A stretch of DNA of 64,000 bases from JANQEU01 sp965228045 (lineage in GTDB: Bacteria; Bacteroidota; Bacteroidia; Cytophagales; Cyclobacteriaceae): positions 3,348,001 to 3,412,000 of the forward strand of contig OZ245789.1 in the NCBI GenBank assembly GCA_965228045.1. The letters are read 5' to 3'. The position numbers and the translations under genes are program-made. Positions 24,093 to 32,338 of this stretch are shown here, piece by piece. Numbering within the stretch: the first letter of the stretch is position 1; each line of letters opens with the position of its first letter. The notes under the pieces were generated by a model, which worked only from the letters and a program-made list of their open reading frames with translations, had not been told where the DNA came from and made no database searches.

Positions 24093-24103
24093 AATTAATT
24101 TAT

Positions 24104-24559
24104 TTAAGCTTTGGAAGCCGTTTTGATGGCCACTTTAATTCTCACATAAGTACCGCAGCGGCAGATATTTCCACTCATGGCTCCATCGATCTGCTCATCT
24201 GATGGGTTGGGGTTTGAGTTTAGCAGGGACGCTGCACTCATGATCTGTCCAGCCTGACAGTATCCGCACTGCGGTACATCATGCTGTAACCACGCTTTCT
24301 GAACCGGGTGATCGGCATTCTCTGATAACCCTTCAATGGTTGTAATCTCAGTGTGGCCCACAGCCGAAACTGTCAACTGACATGATCGCGTGGCAACACC
24401 ATTTAGATGGATGGTACATGCGCCGCATTGCGCAATGCCACACCCGTATTTTGTTCCGGTAAGATCCAGATGATCACGCAAAACCCAGAGAATGGGTGTC
24501 TGCGGATCAACATCTACCTGATGCTGTTTTCCATTAACATTCAAATTAAATATGGCCAT
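24104..24559 (-). CDS. [2Fe-2S] small subunit of the molybdenum hydroxylase (IorA-like)
   Basis: A 151-residue protein with two [2Fe-2S] sites. The plant-ferredoxin site is Cys40, Cys45, Cys48 and Cys60 (YGCGIAQCGACTIHLNG), and the second site is Cys98, Cys101, Cys133 and Cys135 (QCGYCQAG and GNICRCGTY). It would pass electrons from the molybdenum centre to an external acceptor. It has no signal peptide, so it may be carried through Tat with the large subunit. It is first in the operon; no FAD subunit or XdhC maturation gene is nearby. Confidence 0.92.
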   Translation of the reverse strand: MAIFNLNVNGKQHQVDVDPQTPILWVLRDHLDLTGTKYGCGIAQCGACTIHLNGVATRSCQLTVSAVGHTEITTIEGLSENADHPVQKAWLQHDVPQCGYCQAGQIMSAASLLNSNPNPSDEQIDGAMSGNICRCGTYVRIKVAIKTASKA

Positions 24560-24752
24560 TTTCTTACAATTTTATGATTGGCTAAGGAATTTCACTATAC
24601 CCTAAAATTACAATAGATATCAAACAAAAACTTACGGAAATCAAACATCGACCTTCAACTCAATAATGGTTCGGGTCATTGCATAGGTCGAATTTGGGCT
24701 CATAGGCACGCCGATCCCACTATATTTATACTAATCAGTCAAACCAGCTAGA

Positions 24753-25127
24753 ATGAGAAAAATCATACACTACAAATCTTACCTTCAACCCTACGCAAAA
24801 AAGCTAAGAAAGAACTTGACCTTAAGTGAAGTACTTCTATGGAATGAAATAAAAAACAAACAGATGGGTGTTAGGTTTAGTCGACAAATACCTATTGACC
24901 GGTACATCGTGGACTTTCTCTGTAAAGACCTTCTTCTGGCAATTGAAATTGATGGTGAGAGCCATTATCATGATGACCAACCTGAAAAGGACAAAATAAG
25001 ACAAGAGAGATTAGAGTCTCTTGGTGTGACTTTTTCTCGCTTCGATGATTTGGATGTGAAGAGAAATATGTCTTACGTATTAAATGAACTCGAGGTGAAA
25101 ATCAATGAATTGAAAATGAAGGATTAA
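24753..25127 (+). CDS. DUF559 (restriction-endonuclease-fold) protein
   Basis: A 124-residue protein of the DUF559 group, related to very-short-patch-repair endonucleases. Features are LRKNLTLSEVLLWNEIKNKQMGVRFSRQIPI, YIVDFLCKDLLLAIEIDGESHY with the PD-(D/E)xK-like Asp and Glu-x-Asp, and VTFSRFDDLDVKRN. It lacks known partner genes. It is divergent from the molybdenum hydroxylase operon and is followed at once by GC-rich repeats (25139-25194), a setting I have seen for such genes in other Bacteroidota. Function unknown; DNA repair or mobility is possible. Confidence 0.8.
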   Translation: MRKIIHYKSYLQPYAKKLRKNLTLSEVLLWNEIKNKQMGVRFSRQIPIDRYIVDFLCKDLLLAIEIDGESHYHDDQPEKDKIRQERLESLGVTFSRFDDLDVKRNMSYVLNELEVKINELKMKD

Positions 25128-25138
25128 CCCACCCCTAA

Positions 25139-25194
25139 CCCCTCCCAGGAGGGGATTGGATAGTGCCTTTATTTCACAGTCGTATGAAATAAAG
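25139..25194. repeat. Two hairpin repeats after the DUF559 gene
   Basis: CCCCTCC (25139-25145) pairs with GGAGGGG (25148-25154), and CTTTATTTCA (25167-25176) pairs perfectly with TGAAATAAAG (25185-25194). Neither is followed by a T run, so they are not ordinary terminators. The first resembles a dispersed intergenic repeat common in Bacteroidota genomes. Confidence 0.65.
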
Positions 25195-25265
25195 TCAATT
25201 TCGGGTTATATTTTTCCCGGGTGCAAGAGAAATGGCATAAGTCTTGAATTAAGCAAAATCCCATA

Positions 25266-25628
25266 TTATAAAGTGCAAAGGGTATCTTCCGCTTTCCAGA
25301 CAACATCCATGTCTACCAGATCATCATAGAAATCCTCAATGTATCCAATCAGTTTACCCTCGCAATTGTATACCGAGGCTACGTAATTTATGGCCGGGTT
25401 GCAATTACCATAGTAGAAAATGATATCCCCTTTGTATAAGGCACGCTTGTAATATTCATATTTAGCCTGTTCTGGATTAACAGTAGCTTCTGCTACCAAT
25501 TCCTTCAGCCAATCAAGGTTTTCAACCGGATTTTCGCCTGCGCAAAGATTGGATTCTTCATCGCATGAGGTAATAGCGGTACCAAGGAATAGAAGGACCA
25601 CTAATGAAACAGATTTTAAGTTTATCAT
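25266..25628 (-). CDS. Small lipoprotein, function unknown
   Basis: A 120-residue protein starting at the ATG at 25628, which gives a signal ending TAITSC (lipid-modified Cys near residue 22); an upstream in-frame ATG at 25643 adds five residues. The mature part has several cysteines (NLCAGENP, GNCNPAINY, YNCEGKLIG, DTLCTL), suggesting disulfide bonds in the periplasm. No family recognised. It lies 54 bases after the esterase gene on the same strand and may be in its operon. Confidence 0.6.
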   Translation of the reverse strand: MINLKSVSLVVLLFLGTAITSCDEESNLCAGENPVENLDWLKELVAEATVNPEQAKYEYYKRALYKGDIIFYYGNCNPAINYVASVYNCEGKLIGYIEDFYDDLVDMDVVWKAEDTLCTL

Positions 25629-25682
25629 TTTGTCGTGTTTCAAAACTCATCTCAAAATCCGTACCAGAGCAGTGCTACCAAT

Positions 25683-26966
25683 CTACCTCTCCTGCAACGC
25701 CATCCACTGCATAATGGTCACCGGTACTCCATTTACCATTACCGGGCTGCCATCATAGTCGGTCTGGCTATGATTGGCATGAGAGTATATCCAGGACCAG
25801 TGTCCCGGGTAGTAAAAATTTTCACCACCGTAGGCATTGGTAATGTCCACCACATGATCGTAAAGAGAAAGGTGCACGTCACTGGCTTTGGCTTCCACCA
25901 ATCGCTCGTAAACCGGAATCACAGTATTGGCTGCCACTGTGGTAGAGTCGTCTTTGGAGTGTACAAACCACATGGGTACATCCCGAATGCTTCGAACCTG
26001 ATCATCAGTAAGATACTGAGAGCGAAAAGCCAGGGCACTAATGTAACCTGCAGCAAAATAGTCTGGATACTCCAGAATCAATTTCAAACTCATGTAGCCA
26101 CCGTTGCTACAACCACCTACATAAATCCTGTCTGTGTCTACATTAGGATTTTTCTGAACAAAGTCATCGAACAGAGCTTTTAAAGCCTTGAAATAAATGT
26201 CATCCACCTGCCCACTGGTTGATCCATTACCACTGTCCATCCAACGTGTAGGCGTCTGTGGTGAAAGGACATACGCACCTCCGAAATATTGTTGTATTTC
26301 GTCAGAGGCATAGTTGGCGGCTCTGTTGGCTAGGAGTGGCACAGACGCATCAGTACCTCCCTCTCCACCACCGTGTAGCCAGATGATCAGTGGATATTTA
26401 TCCTGGCTGCCCTCAGGTTTGAAAGACGCATAAGTCAGGGTGACTCCATTATTGGAAAATGTGCCATTGAGGTCAAAGTCATCTACAATTGGTACGATCT
26501 TTTCCTGCAGTACATTCCAGACATTCAGTGTAGCTGTATTGGTAACAGACAGCCTGTAGTCTACCCAATAGTTTCCGCCTCTGCCGGCTACACGGGTGTA
26601 TTGAAAAGCAGATGCAATCCTAACGGTAGGACCGACTACCAGATTCAAAGTAACGTATTCTCCCTCCGAAACACGGTTGCCTTCACCATCTGAAACATAG
26701 GCCGATTGAACGGTTCTCTCTCCCGAGGCTGGTTGGATCGGGTTTTCCACACCCTCCAATGTGCGGGTGGCATAGACTTTAAAATCATCTGCGTCCACAT
26801 CACTCACAGTCTCACTCATACTCAGGACAACCTTATTGACGGCCGGTCCCCAGTCGAAGCCCTCTACGATCAGGGTATAACCCCCGGCAGACTTATTTTG
26901 CCCAATGGCAAGAGTGATCGATAAACAAATTAGAAGAATGGATAAGATTTTTTTAGAGAAATGCAT
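25683..26966 (-). CDS. Exported carboxylesterase with Ig-like N-terminal domain (EstA / feruloyl-esterase type)
   Basis: A 427-residue enzyme with a signal peptide (residues 1-23). Residues 28-165 form an Ig-like domain as in EstA esterases. The alpha/beta-hydrolase part has HGGGEGG (oxyanion region, residues 198-204), Ser287 in GGCSNGGYMS, WFVHSKDDSTT with the acid and GHWSWIYSHAN with the His. It resembles phospholipase/carboxylesterases that release acyl or feruloyl groups from plant or algal polysaccharides. It is divergent from the GntR regulator and next to the rhamnosidase locus, which suggests a role in polysaccharide de-esterification. Confidence 0.83.
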   Translation of the reverse strand: MHFSKKILSILLICLSITLAIGQNKSAGGYTLIVEGFDWGPAVNKVVLSMSETVSDVDADDFKVYATRTLEGVENPIQPASGERTVQSAYVSDGEGNRVSEGEYVTLNLVVGPTVRIASAFQYTRVAGRGGNYWVDYRLSVTNTATLNVWNVLQEKIVPIVDDFDLNGTFSNNGVTLTYASFKPEGSQDKYPLIIWLHGGGEGGTDASVPLLANRAANYASDEIQQYFGGAYVLSPQTPTRWMDSGNGSTSGQVDDIYFKALKALFDDFVQKNPNVDTDRIYVGGCSNGGYMSLKLILEYPDYFAAGYISALAFRSQYLTDDQVRSIRDVPMWFVHSKDDSTTVAANTVIPVYERLVEAKASDVHLSLYDHVVDITNAYGGENFYYPGHWSWIYSHANHSQTDYDGSPVMVNGVPVTIMQWMALQER

Positions 26967-27170
26967 ATTGCAATGACTTTGAATGTTTGTTGATGGTTTT
27001 TCTGCTGACCTGGGTTATAACCTTAAAAATTAGATCAGACAATTCCCAATTTATATCAAACCATAAGTTTCTTCAAAAAAAACCTACGGGGCATCCTGCA
27101 CTGTCTTGCTCGTAATATTAAAGGCAATTGATAGTTTTACCCATCAGAAATTAACTAGTCAGCCTGGCAC

Positions 27171-28214
27171 ATGAGTGACAATACAGATTTCATAACACTC
27201 GAAATATCGGATTCGTCCACGATCCCGAAATACAAGCAGATTGCTCAAAGTATCATTGACAGGATTGAAACAGGTCACATTCATTACGGACAAAGACTTC
27301 CCTCCATCAATCAGCTTAGCACCTACTATTTACTGTCACGGGATACGGTAGAGAAGGCATACAATGAACTTAAAGACATGAATGTCATCACCTCTGCCAA
27401 AGGCATGGGTTTTTATGTCACCAATTCCGCCCCAAAAACCAGGATCAAAGTGCTGATTTTGTTCAATAAATTAAGTGCCTACAAAAAGGAAATCTACAAT
27501 GCCATCGCTCATGGTTTACAGGATAAAGCACATATCGATTTTTTTATCTATCACTGTGATTATTCTCTTTTCAAGCAAATCATAAAAGAACATAGTGTAG
27601 GATATCATTACTACGTTCTAATGCCTCACTTTACGGAGTATGAGAGTTCGGACCTGAGAGAACTCATGAAATCCATTCCAAAGGAAAAACTCATTTTGGC
27701 GGATTTTAAAAACCCTGACATACCCGACTACTTTGGATGTGTGTACCAGGATTTCAAAGAAGACCTCTACCAGGCACTGACCCAACTAAAAAGCACTCTG
27801 GAAAAATATGAAAAACTAATTCTGGTATTTCCAGACAGCAACACCTATCCATACCCCAGAGAGATTGTGCTTGGCTTCAGAAAATTTTGTGTAACGAACC
27901 AGATAAAATTCGAAATCCTGAATAACATAAAGAAAAAATACAACCTCGAGAAGGGTTCGGCATTTGTCCTGATCAGTGAAACCGACCTTGCCAATTTGAT
28001 TCAGTTAAGTCGCAATGCGAATTACGAACTTGGTAAAGATGTCGGCATTCTGTCTTACAATGATACGGTCCTGAAAGAAGTCCTTGCTCAAGGCATCACA
28101 GTAGTGTCCACGGATTTCCAAAATATGGGAGAGCTTGTCGCAAAAATGATCCTGGAAAATAAGCCCATCGAACTTAAAAACAACTTCGATCTGATCATGA
28201 GAAATTCCATTTAG
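27171..28214 (+). CDS. GntR-family regulator with LacI-type sugar-binding domain
   Basis: A 347-residue regulator. Residues 12-80 form a GntR winged helix (YKQIAQSIIDRIETGHIHYG, LPSINQLSTYYLLSRDTVEKAYNEL, AKGMGFYVT). The remainder is a periplasmic-binding-protein-like effector domain ending VSTDFQNMGELVAKMIL. This fusion is the form of Bacteroidota regulators of rhamnose and other sugar genes, and a GH78 rhamnosidase gene lies convergent to it, so a rhamnose-related inducer is a fair inference. It is divergent from the esterase across 204 bp. Confidence 0.85.
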   Translation: MSDNTDFITLEISDSSTIPKYKQIAQSIIDRIETGHIHYGQRLPSINQLSTYYLLSRDTVEKAYNELKDMNVITSAKGMGFYVTNSAPKTRIKVLILFNKLSAYKKEIYNAIAHGLQDKAHIDFFIYHCDYSLFKQIIKEHSVGYHYYVLMPHFTEYESSDLRELMKSIPKEKLILADFKNPDIPDYFGCVYQDFKEDLYQALTQLKSTLEKYEKLILVFPDSNTYPYPREIVLGFRKFCVTNQIKFEILNNIKKKYNLEKGSAFVLISETDLANLIQLSRNANYELGKDVGILSYNDTVLKEVLAQGITVVSTDFQNMGELVAKMILENKPIELKNNFDLIMRNSI

Positions 28215-28263
28215 TTTTTTTGCTGAATACTGAATTAGAACTTGAAATTTTACTGAAAAATAA

Positions 28264-28290
28264 AGGCCGAATAAAAAATTTATTCGGCCT
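28264..28290. terminator. Bidirectional terminator between the GntR regulator and the rhamnosidase
   Basis: A 12-bp perfect stem: AGGCCGAATAAA (28264-28275) with TTTATTCGGCCT (28279-28290) around AAA. On the minus strand it is followed by a T-rich run, suiting the rhamnosidase transcript; the plus side is weaker. Confidence 0.8.
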
Positions 28291-28315
28291 GAGTTTAACA
28301 AAAACCCGATCCCAA

Positions 28316-30664
28316 TCAGATTTTCAATTCATTTCTACCTCCTTTAAGCTGCTTTTCCTGACCTTTCCATATCATGGTTCCGGTCACGTTAGCCGGGAGG
28401 GTTACTATTGCATTGAGAGCATTGCGAGACTGTTTGTATTCCACACTTATCTCACCCTGAGGATGCGGCATGGTACCGGAAATCTCATTAATATCCCCCA
28501 GATTGGGCTTAATGATCACAGATGAGAAATTGGGACCCCCACTACTGATGCCCAATATTATTCTGAAAAACTCCACATTGGGACTTGATCCCCAGGCATG
28601 GCAATCAGACCGGGTAGTCTCCACCTGAGAGGTCTCACCCCAGGTAGTCAGACCAAGTTCGATGTTCTTTCTCCAGATGTCAAGCCAATCCATGTACTGG
28701 TCTCCCATTCCGGCTTCATTAAGGGCCAGGTGCAGATAATACTTAAAGTAAATTGAAGCCGGGGCCATAGAGGTGTCCGCAAGCATTTTCTCACCAATGA
28801 TCGGAGCTTTATCCTCATCAACTATCCCGGCTAGCAACGCAAGAGAATTTGCATGTTGGGAGTATTTGTCCTTCTCTGGCGTGTCGGCATACACACCTTT
28901 GGATTCATCCCAGTACTTTTCATTGATGGTCTTCTTAAGTGCCTGGACATAAGACTCATAAAGTGTAACAAACTCTTTACTTCCGGCATACTTTTCCAGC
29001 TCGATTGCAGATTGAAAAGCATGCAGCAACTGAAGATCAAGGGCAGCCGAAGATCCGTCCTCACTCATTGGTGCCATCCCCCTGCCCCATTCGGGTACCC
29101 AGTCGGTGTAGTTCCATCCAGGTACATTCTTCAATGACCCGTCTTCATCAATAAACGTAATGAAATAGTTAAGAATCTGCCTTGTGCCAAGCAGCTTTGG
29201 CTTCACGAAATCAGGATCAGATCCATACATCATGTAATCATACAGCATACTGATATGCCATAAGGAATAGGTTGGGATCACCTGGTTTTGCGTATCAGGA
29301 TATCGACTTAGTGTATACCCGTCTGCCTTTCGGGATTGATCAATTAGATTAATGGCATTTTTGGCTAATCGATCATCACCACTCATGTAGAAGGAGACGA
29401 AATGCTGAATCCTCGTATCCCCGACATACTGAAGTCTTTCGTAAAAAGGACAGTCCATGTAAGTGTCCACAGCGCATAATCGGGCTGTTCTCCATCCGAT
29501 GTCCATGATCTGGTTAAACTCCTCGCCGGGGGCCTCAAGTTTTGCATTCATCTCAAATGGATAGCCAACGAATGTACCATATACATCATTAATAGTAAGA
29601 GGCGCTGCTTTCGTTGTGATATCCAGCTGGACATATCGGTAAGTACGGTAAGAAAGCGAGGTAAACTCCTGCCCATCGGCTCCACTTGAAAGGATACTAT
29701 CCAGTCGACCGATCATTCTCTTTCCTTCAACATCATCCCTGTCACCTTTAAACCGTCCTTCTCCATACAGCCCTTCAGCATACCTAATGTTAACATTGGC
29801 GTCTTTCCCTCCGCTAAATATCAAGGTGAAAAATGCATTGGTCAAGTAGTTCTGATCCAGTAGGATCGATGCGGTAGTATTTGCAGGAATCTGTACATCT
29901 ACCTTTTCAGCAGGAAATTTAGAGGGTACATTAACTCCCTCGGATCTCCTCGCACGGTTCAATCGCTCGTAGGTCAATTCCATTCCGGGAATAATAGATG
30001 GTTGTAGCTGCCATCCATTTCTTCGGAAAAAGCCAAAACCTCTGGCGCTGGATTCGAAAATCGTTTTTGCCTGCACCCATGAATTATCATCATAGGACAA
30101 GGATTTCCAGGTATCTGGTACCTTGGCATTCATGTCGACAAATTCTCCCGCTCCGGCCGCATAGTACCCAGGTACGCGCTGACGTATTGGCGTAAAGCTT
30201 TTGTCCTCAATACATTTCCAGGATTCGTCAGTATCTGCGACTTTGGCTACTTCACTTTCGCCCTGAACTATAAAACCTGTTTTCCATGAAAACTGCGAAA
30301 CAGGTTTCAAAGAACCTTCATTCCAGACTTTAGCCGCCAGGATATTCTCTCCTGACTTAAGATAAGGTAGCAGATCTACTGTTTCATAATTCCAGTTATC
30401 AAGATCCCCTAATGAAGGACCAACTGAAACCAGCTCTTCGTTGACAAAAAGTTTGTATCTATTGTCACCTGAAATACGAACAGAAAACTCTTCTGGCAAT
30501 GTCTCCAGGTTGATAGTTTTTCTAAACAGATAAAGACCGCTGCCCGTCTCATCGATATCAGGCATGGTGATCCACTGTCCTGTCCATTCCTCCCTTTGCG
30601 GCCCAAATTGTGCGCTTGCCATGAGAGTACTCAGGATGAATACAGAAAGTAAGAAGTTCTTCAT
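28316..30664 (-). CDS. Alpha-L-rhamnosidase, GH78
   Basis: A 782-residue exported enzyme (signal peptide residues 1-18). An N-terminal beta-sandwich with SGDNRYKLFVNEELVSVGPS is followed by a second sandwich and the (alpha/alpha)6 catalytic domain. DTYMDCPFYERLQYVGDTRIQ corresponds to the GH78 segment around the catalytic acid, and TTWGETSQVETTRSDCHAWGSSP is near the C-terminal motif of the family. It would remove terminal alpha-L-rhamnose outside the cytoplasm. It follows susD with a terminator-like hairpin between, so susCD can be expressed more strongly than the enzyme. Confidence 0.87.
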   Translation of the reverse strand: MKNFLLSVFILSTLMASAQFGPQREEWTGQWITMPDIDETGSGLYLFRKTINLETLPEEFSVRISGDNRYKLFVNEELVSVGPSLGDLDNWNYETVDLLPYLKSGENILAAKVWNEGSLKPVSQFSWKTGFIVQGESEVAKVADTDESWKCIEDKSFTPIRQRVPGYYAAGAGEFVDMNAKVPDTWKSLSYDDNSWVQAKTIFESSARGFGFFRRNGWQLQPSIIPGMELTYERLNRARRSEGVNVPSKFPAEKVDVQIPANTTASILLDQNYLTNAFFTLIFSGGKDANVNIRYAEGLYGEGRFKGDRDDVEGKRMIGRLDSILSSGADGQEFTSLSYRTYRYVQLDITTKAAPLTINDVYGTFVGYPFEMNAKLEAPGEEFNQIMDIGWRTARLCAVDTYMDCPFYERLQYVGDTRIQHFVSFYMSGDDRLAKNAINLIDQSRKADGYTLSRYPDTQNQVIPTYSLWHISMLYDYMMYGSDPDFVKPKLLGTRQILNYFITFIDEDGSLKNVPGWNYTDWVPEWGRGMAPMSEDGSSAALDLQLLHAFQSAIELEKYAGSKEFVTLYESYVQALKKTINEKYWDESKGVYADTPEKDKYSQHANSLALLAGIVDEDKAPIIGEKMLADTSMAPASIYFKYYLHLALNEAGMGDQYMDWLDIWRKNIELGLTTWGETSQVETTRSDCHAWGSSPNVEFFRIILGISSGGPNFSSVIIKPNLGDINEISGTMPHPQGEISVEYKQSRNALNAIVTLPANVTGTMIWKGQEKQLKGGRNELKI

Positions 30665-30740
30665 TTTTTTGAAGGTTTTTAAATATTAAAATTCTGGTAA
30701 AAGTTGCTCATGGCTATTCGCTGGCTCATGAGTTCATGAA

Positions 30741-30765
30741 AAACGGGGTTTATAAAACCCCGTTT
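30741..30765 (-). terminator. Terminator between susD and the rhamnosidase gene
   Basis: AAACGGGGTTT (30741-30751) pairs perfectly with AAACCCCGTTT (30755-30765) around ATA; the minus strand continues with T residues. It is placed between susD and the GH78 gene, as in many polysaccharide loci where partial read-through sets lower enzyme levels. Confidence 0.78.
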
Positions 30766-30819
30766 CCACACAATCTATAGGTATGAAGATAATAAATCGA
30801 TTATCAACCAATTCATTAA

Positions 30820-32313
30820 TTAATCTATGTTAGGATTCAACGCTGCCTCTGCAGATGGAATCTCGTATTCTACTGTGATATCGGTTAGGATATTGGACGG
30901 CAAAGTAGTTCCCGGAGGAAAATAATACTCCTGTGGATCTGCCCTAATGGCGTCACCCATAGCCGTCATGGTAGAAACTAATCTCCCGGTTCGCTTAAGA
31001 TCGAGATAACGCTTATTCTCAAACGCCAATTCGTGTCTGCGTTCCTCGAGAATCGCATCTTTTGTCAGAGATGTAAGTGGATCCAATCCAGCCCTTTCTC
31101 TAACATCATTTACATGACCCAATGCAGCAGTACTACCATTGTCTTGCTCAAACAGTGCTTCCGCCATCAATAATTTGGCTTCCGCATATCTGTAAACCGG
31201 CCAGTTCTCATTGGCCTGACCCCAGTTAGCATGCTCATGCAGAAACTTGGAAATAAACGGATGATCCGGTGGATCGTTCGGATAATTGGCTGAAGGTTCC
31301 AAAGATGCTGTATCCACCGAAATATCAAGACGTACGTCATTTGCCTCAAATGAAGCCATAAATTCCTGTGTAGGAATATTGAAAGTTTGACGATTGTTGT
31401 CTTCCTGTGGATTGCTCACTCCAAGAATCTCTCCATAGGTATCCACGCTCATAGGCACTGGCAACCATGCATAAGTGAACAAACTTGCAAAGCCCTGATT
31501 ACCTTCAAGATACTGCACCTCGAAGATCGACTCTAAACCATTCTTATTAGCAGGATCAAATACATCAGCATAATCGTCTTCCAGCCCTAATCCGGATGCA
31601 TTGATTACATTGCTAAGCGCAGACTCTGCTTCTGACCAATTTTCAAGGACAATATGAACATTTCCAAGCATGGTGTTGGCAGCTTCAGATGAAGCTCTAC
31701 CCGCGTCCTGGTTTGATTTTGAAGGAAGCAGACTGGCCGCCTCTGACAAATCCGCAATGATTCTGTCATAAATCACACTTTCTTCTGCCGTAGGCTGTCG
31801 GGTATCCTCGAAAGTTACGGACGGTTCCAGAAATAATGGTACTGATCCGAAATACTGTACCAAATCGAAATAAGCCAAGGACCGAAGAAACAATGCTTCT
31901 CCTCTTAAAGGATCAACAAATGCCTGATCAAAACTCCCGTTTTCAAGCGATTGCAATACCTGATTGGCACGTGCAATCAGTGTGTAATCTGCAGTAAACT
32001 TTTCAGCCACATTCGGGTTTGCACGAAGGGCATTATGATTGGCGATTTGCTCTTCCTCTTCTACATCACCTCGACTTATATTCAAAGCGTAATAGGTATT
32101 GTCAGAGGCAAATTCTCCAAGCATCCAGGCATTATTGTAAATACCAGGTAAAGCCGCATAAACGCCGTTCACTGCTGCCTCCATATCGGCTTCGGTCTGG
32201 AAGTAGTTTCCTGTTGTCAGATCCGTTTCTGAATTTATATTAAGAAAATCATCTCCGCATGAAGCTCCTACAAGAGCCACCGCGATAAGAATTATTATAT
32301 TTCTCATTTTCAT
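30820..32313 (-). CDS. susD: SusD/RagB-family glycan-binding lipoprotein
   Basis: A 497-residue surface lipoprotein (Cys19 in VGASCGDDF). It has the TPR-rich SusD fold with FLNINSETDLTTGNYFQTEADME, LRGEALFLRSLAYFDLVQYFG near residue 133, YRYAEAKLLMAEALFE and the C-terminal ILEERRHELAFENKRYLDLKR. It would cap the SusC channel and bind glycan. Length is in the usual range. It follows susC by 25 bases and precedes the rhamnosidase. Confidence 0.95.
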   Translation of the reverse strand: MKMRNIIILIAVALVGASCGDDFLNINSETDLTTGNYFQTEADMEAAVNGVYAALPGIYNNAWMLGEFASDNTYYALNISRGDVEEEEQIANHNALRANPNVAEKFTADYTLIARANQVLQSLENGSFDQAFVDPLRGEALFLRSLAYFDLVQYFGSVPLFLEPSVTFEDTRQPTAEESVIYDRIIADLSEAASLLPSKSNQDAGRASSEAANTMLGNVHIVLENWSEAESALSNVINASGLGLEDDYADVFDPANKNGLESIFEVQYLEGNQGFASLFTYAWLPVPMSVDTYGEILGVSNPQEDNNRQTFNIPTQEFMASFEANDVRLDISVDTASLEPSANYPNDPPDHPFISKFLHEHANWGQANENWPVYRYAEAKLLMAEALFEQDNGSTAALGHVNDVRERAGLDPLTSLTKDAILEERRHELAFENKRYLDLKRTGRLVSTMTAMGDAIRADPQEYYFPPGTTLPSNILTDITVEYEIPSAEAALNPNID

Positions 32314-32338
32314 CGTTTTTATTTTTAAGAGGTTCTTA

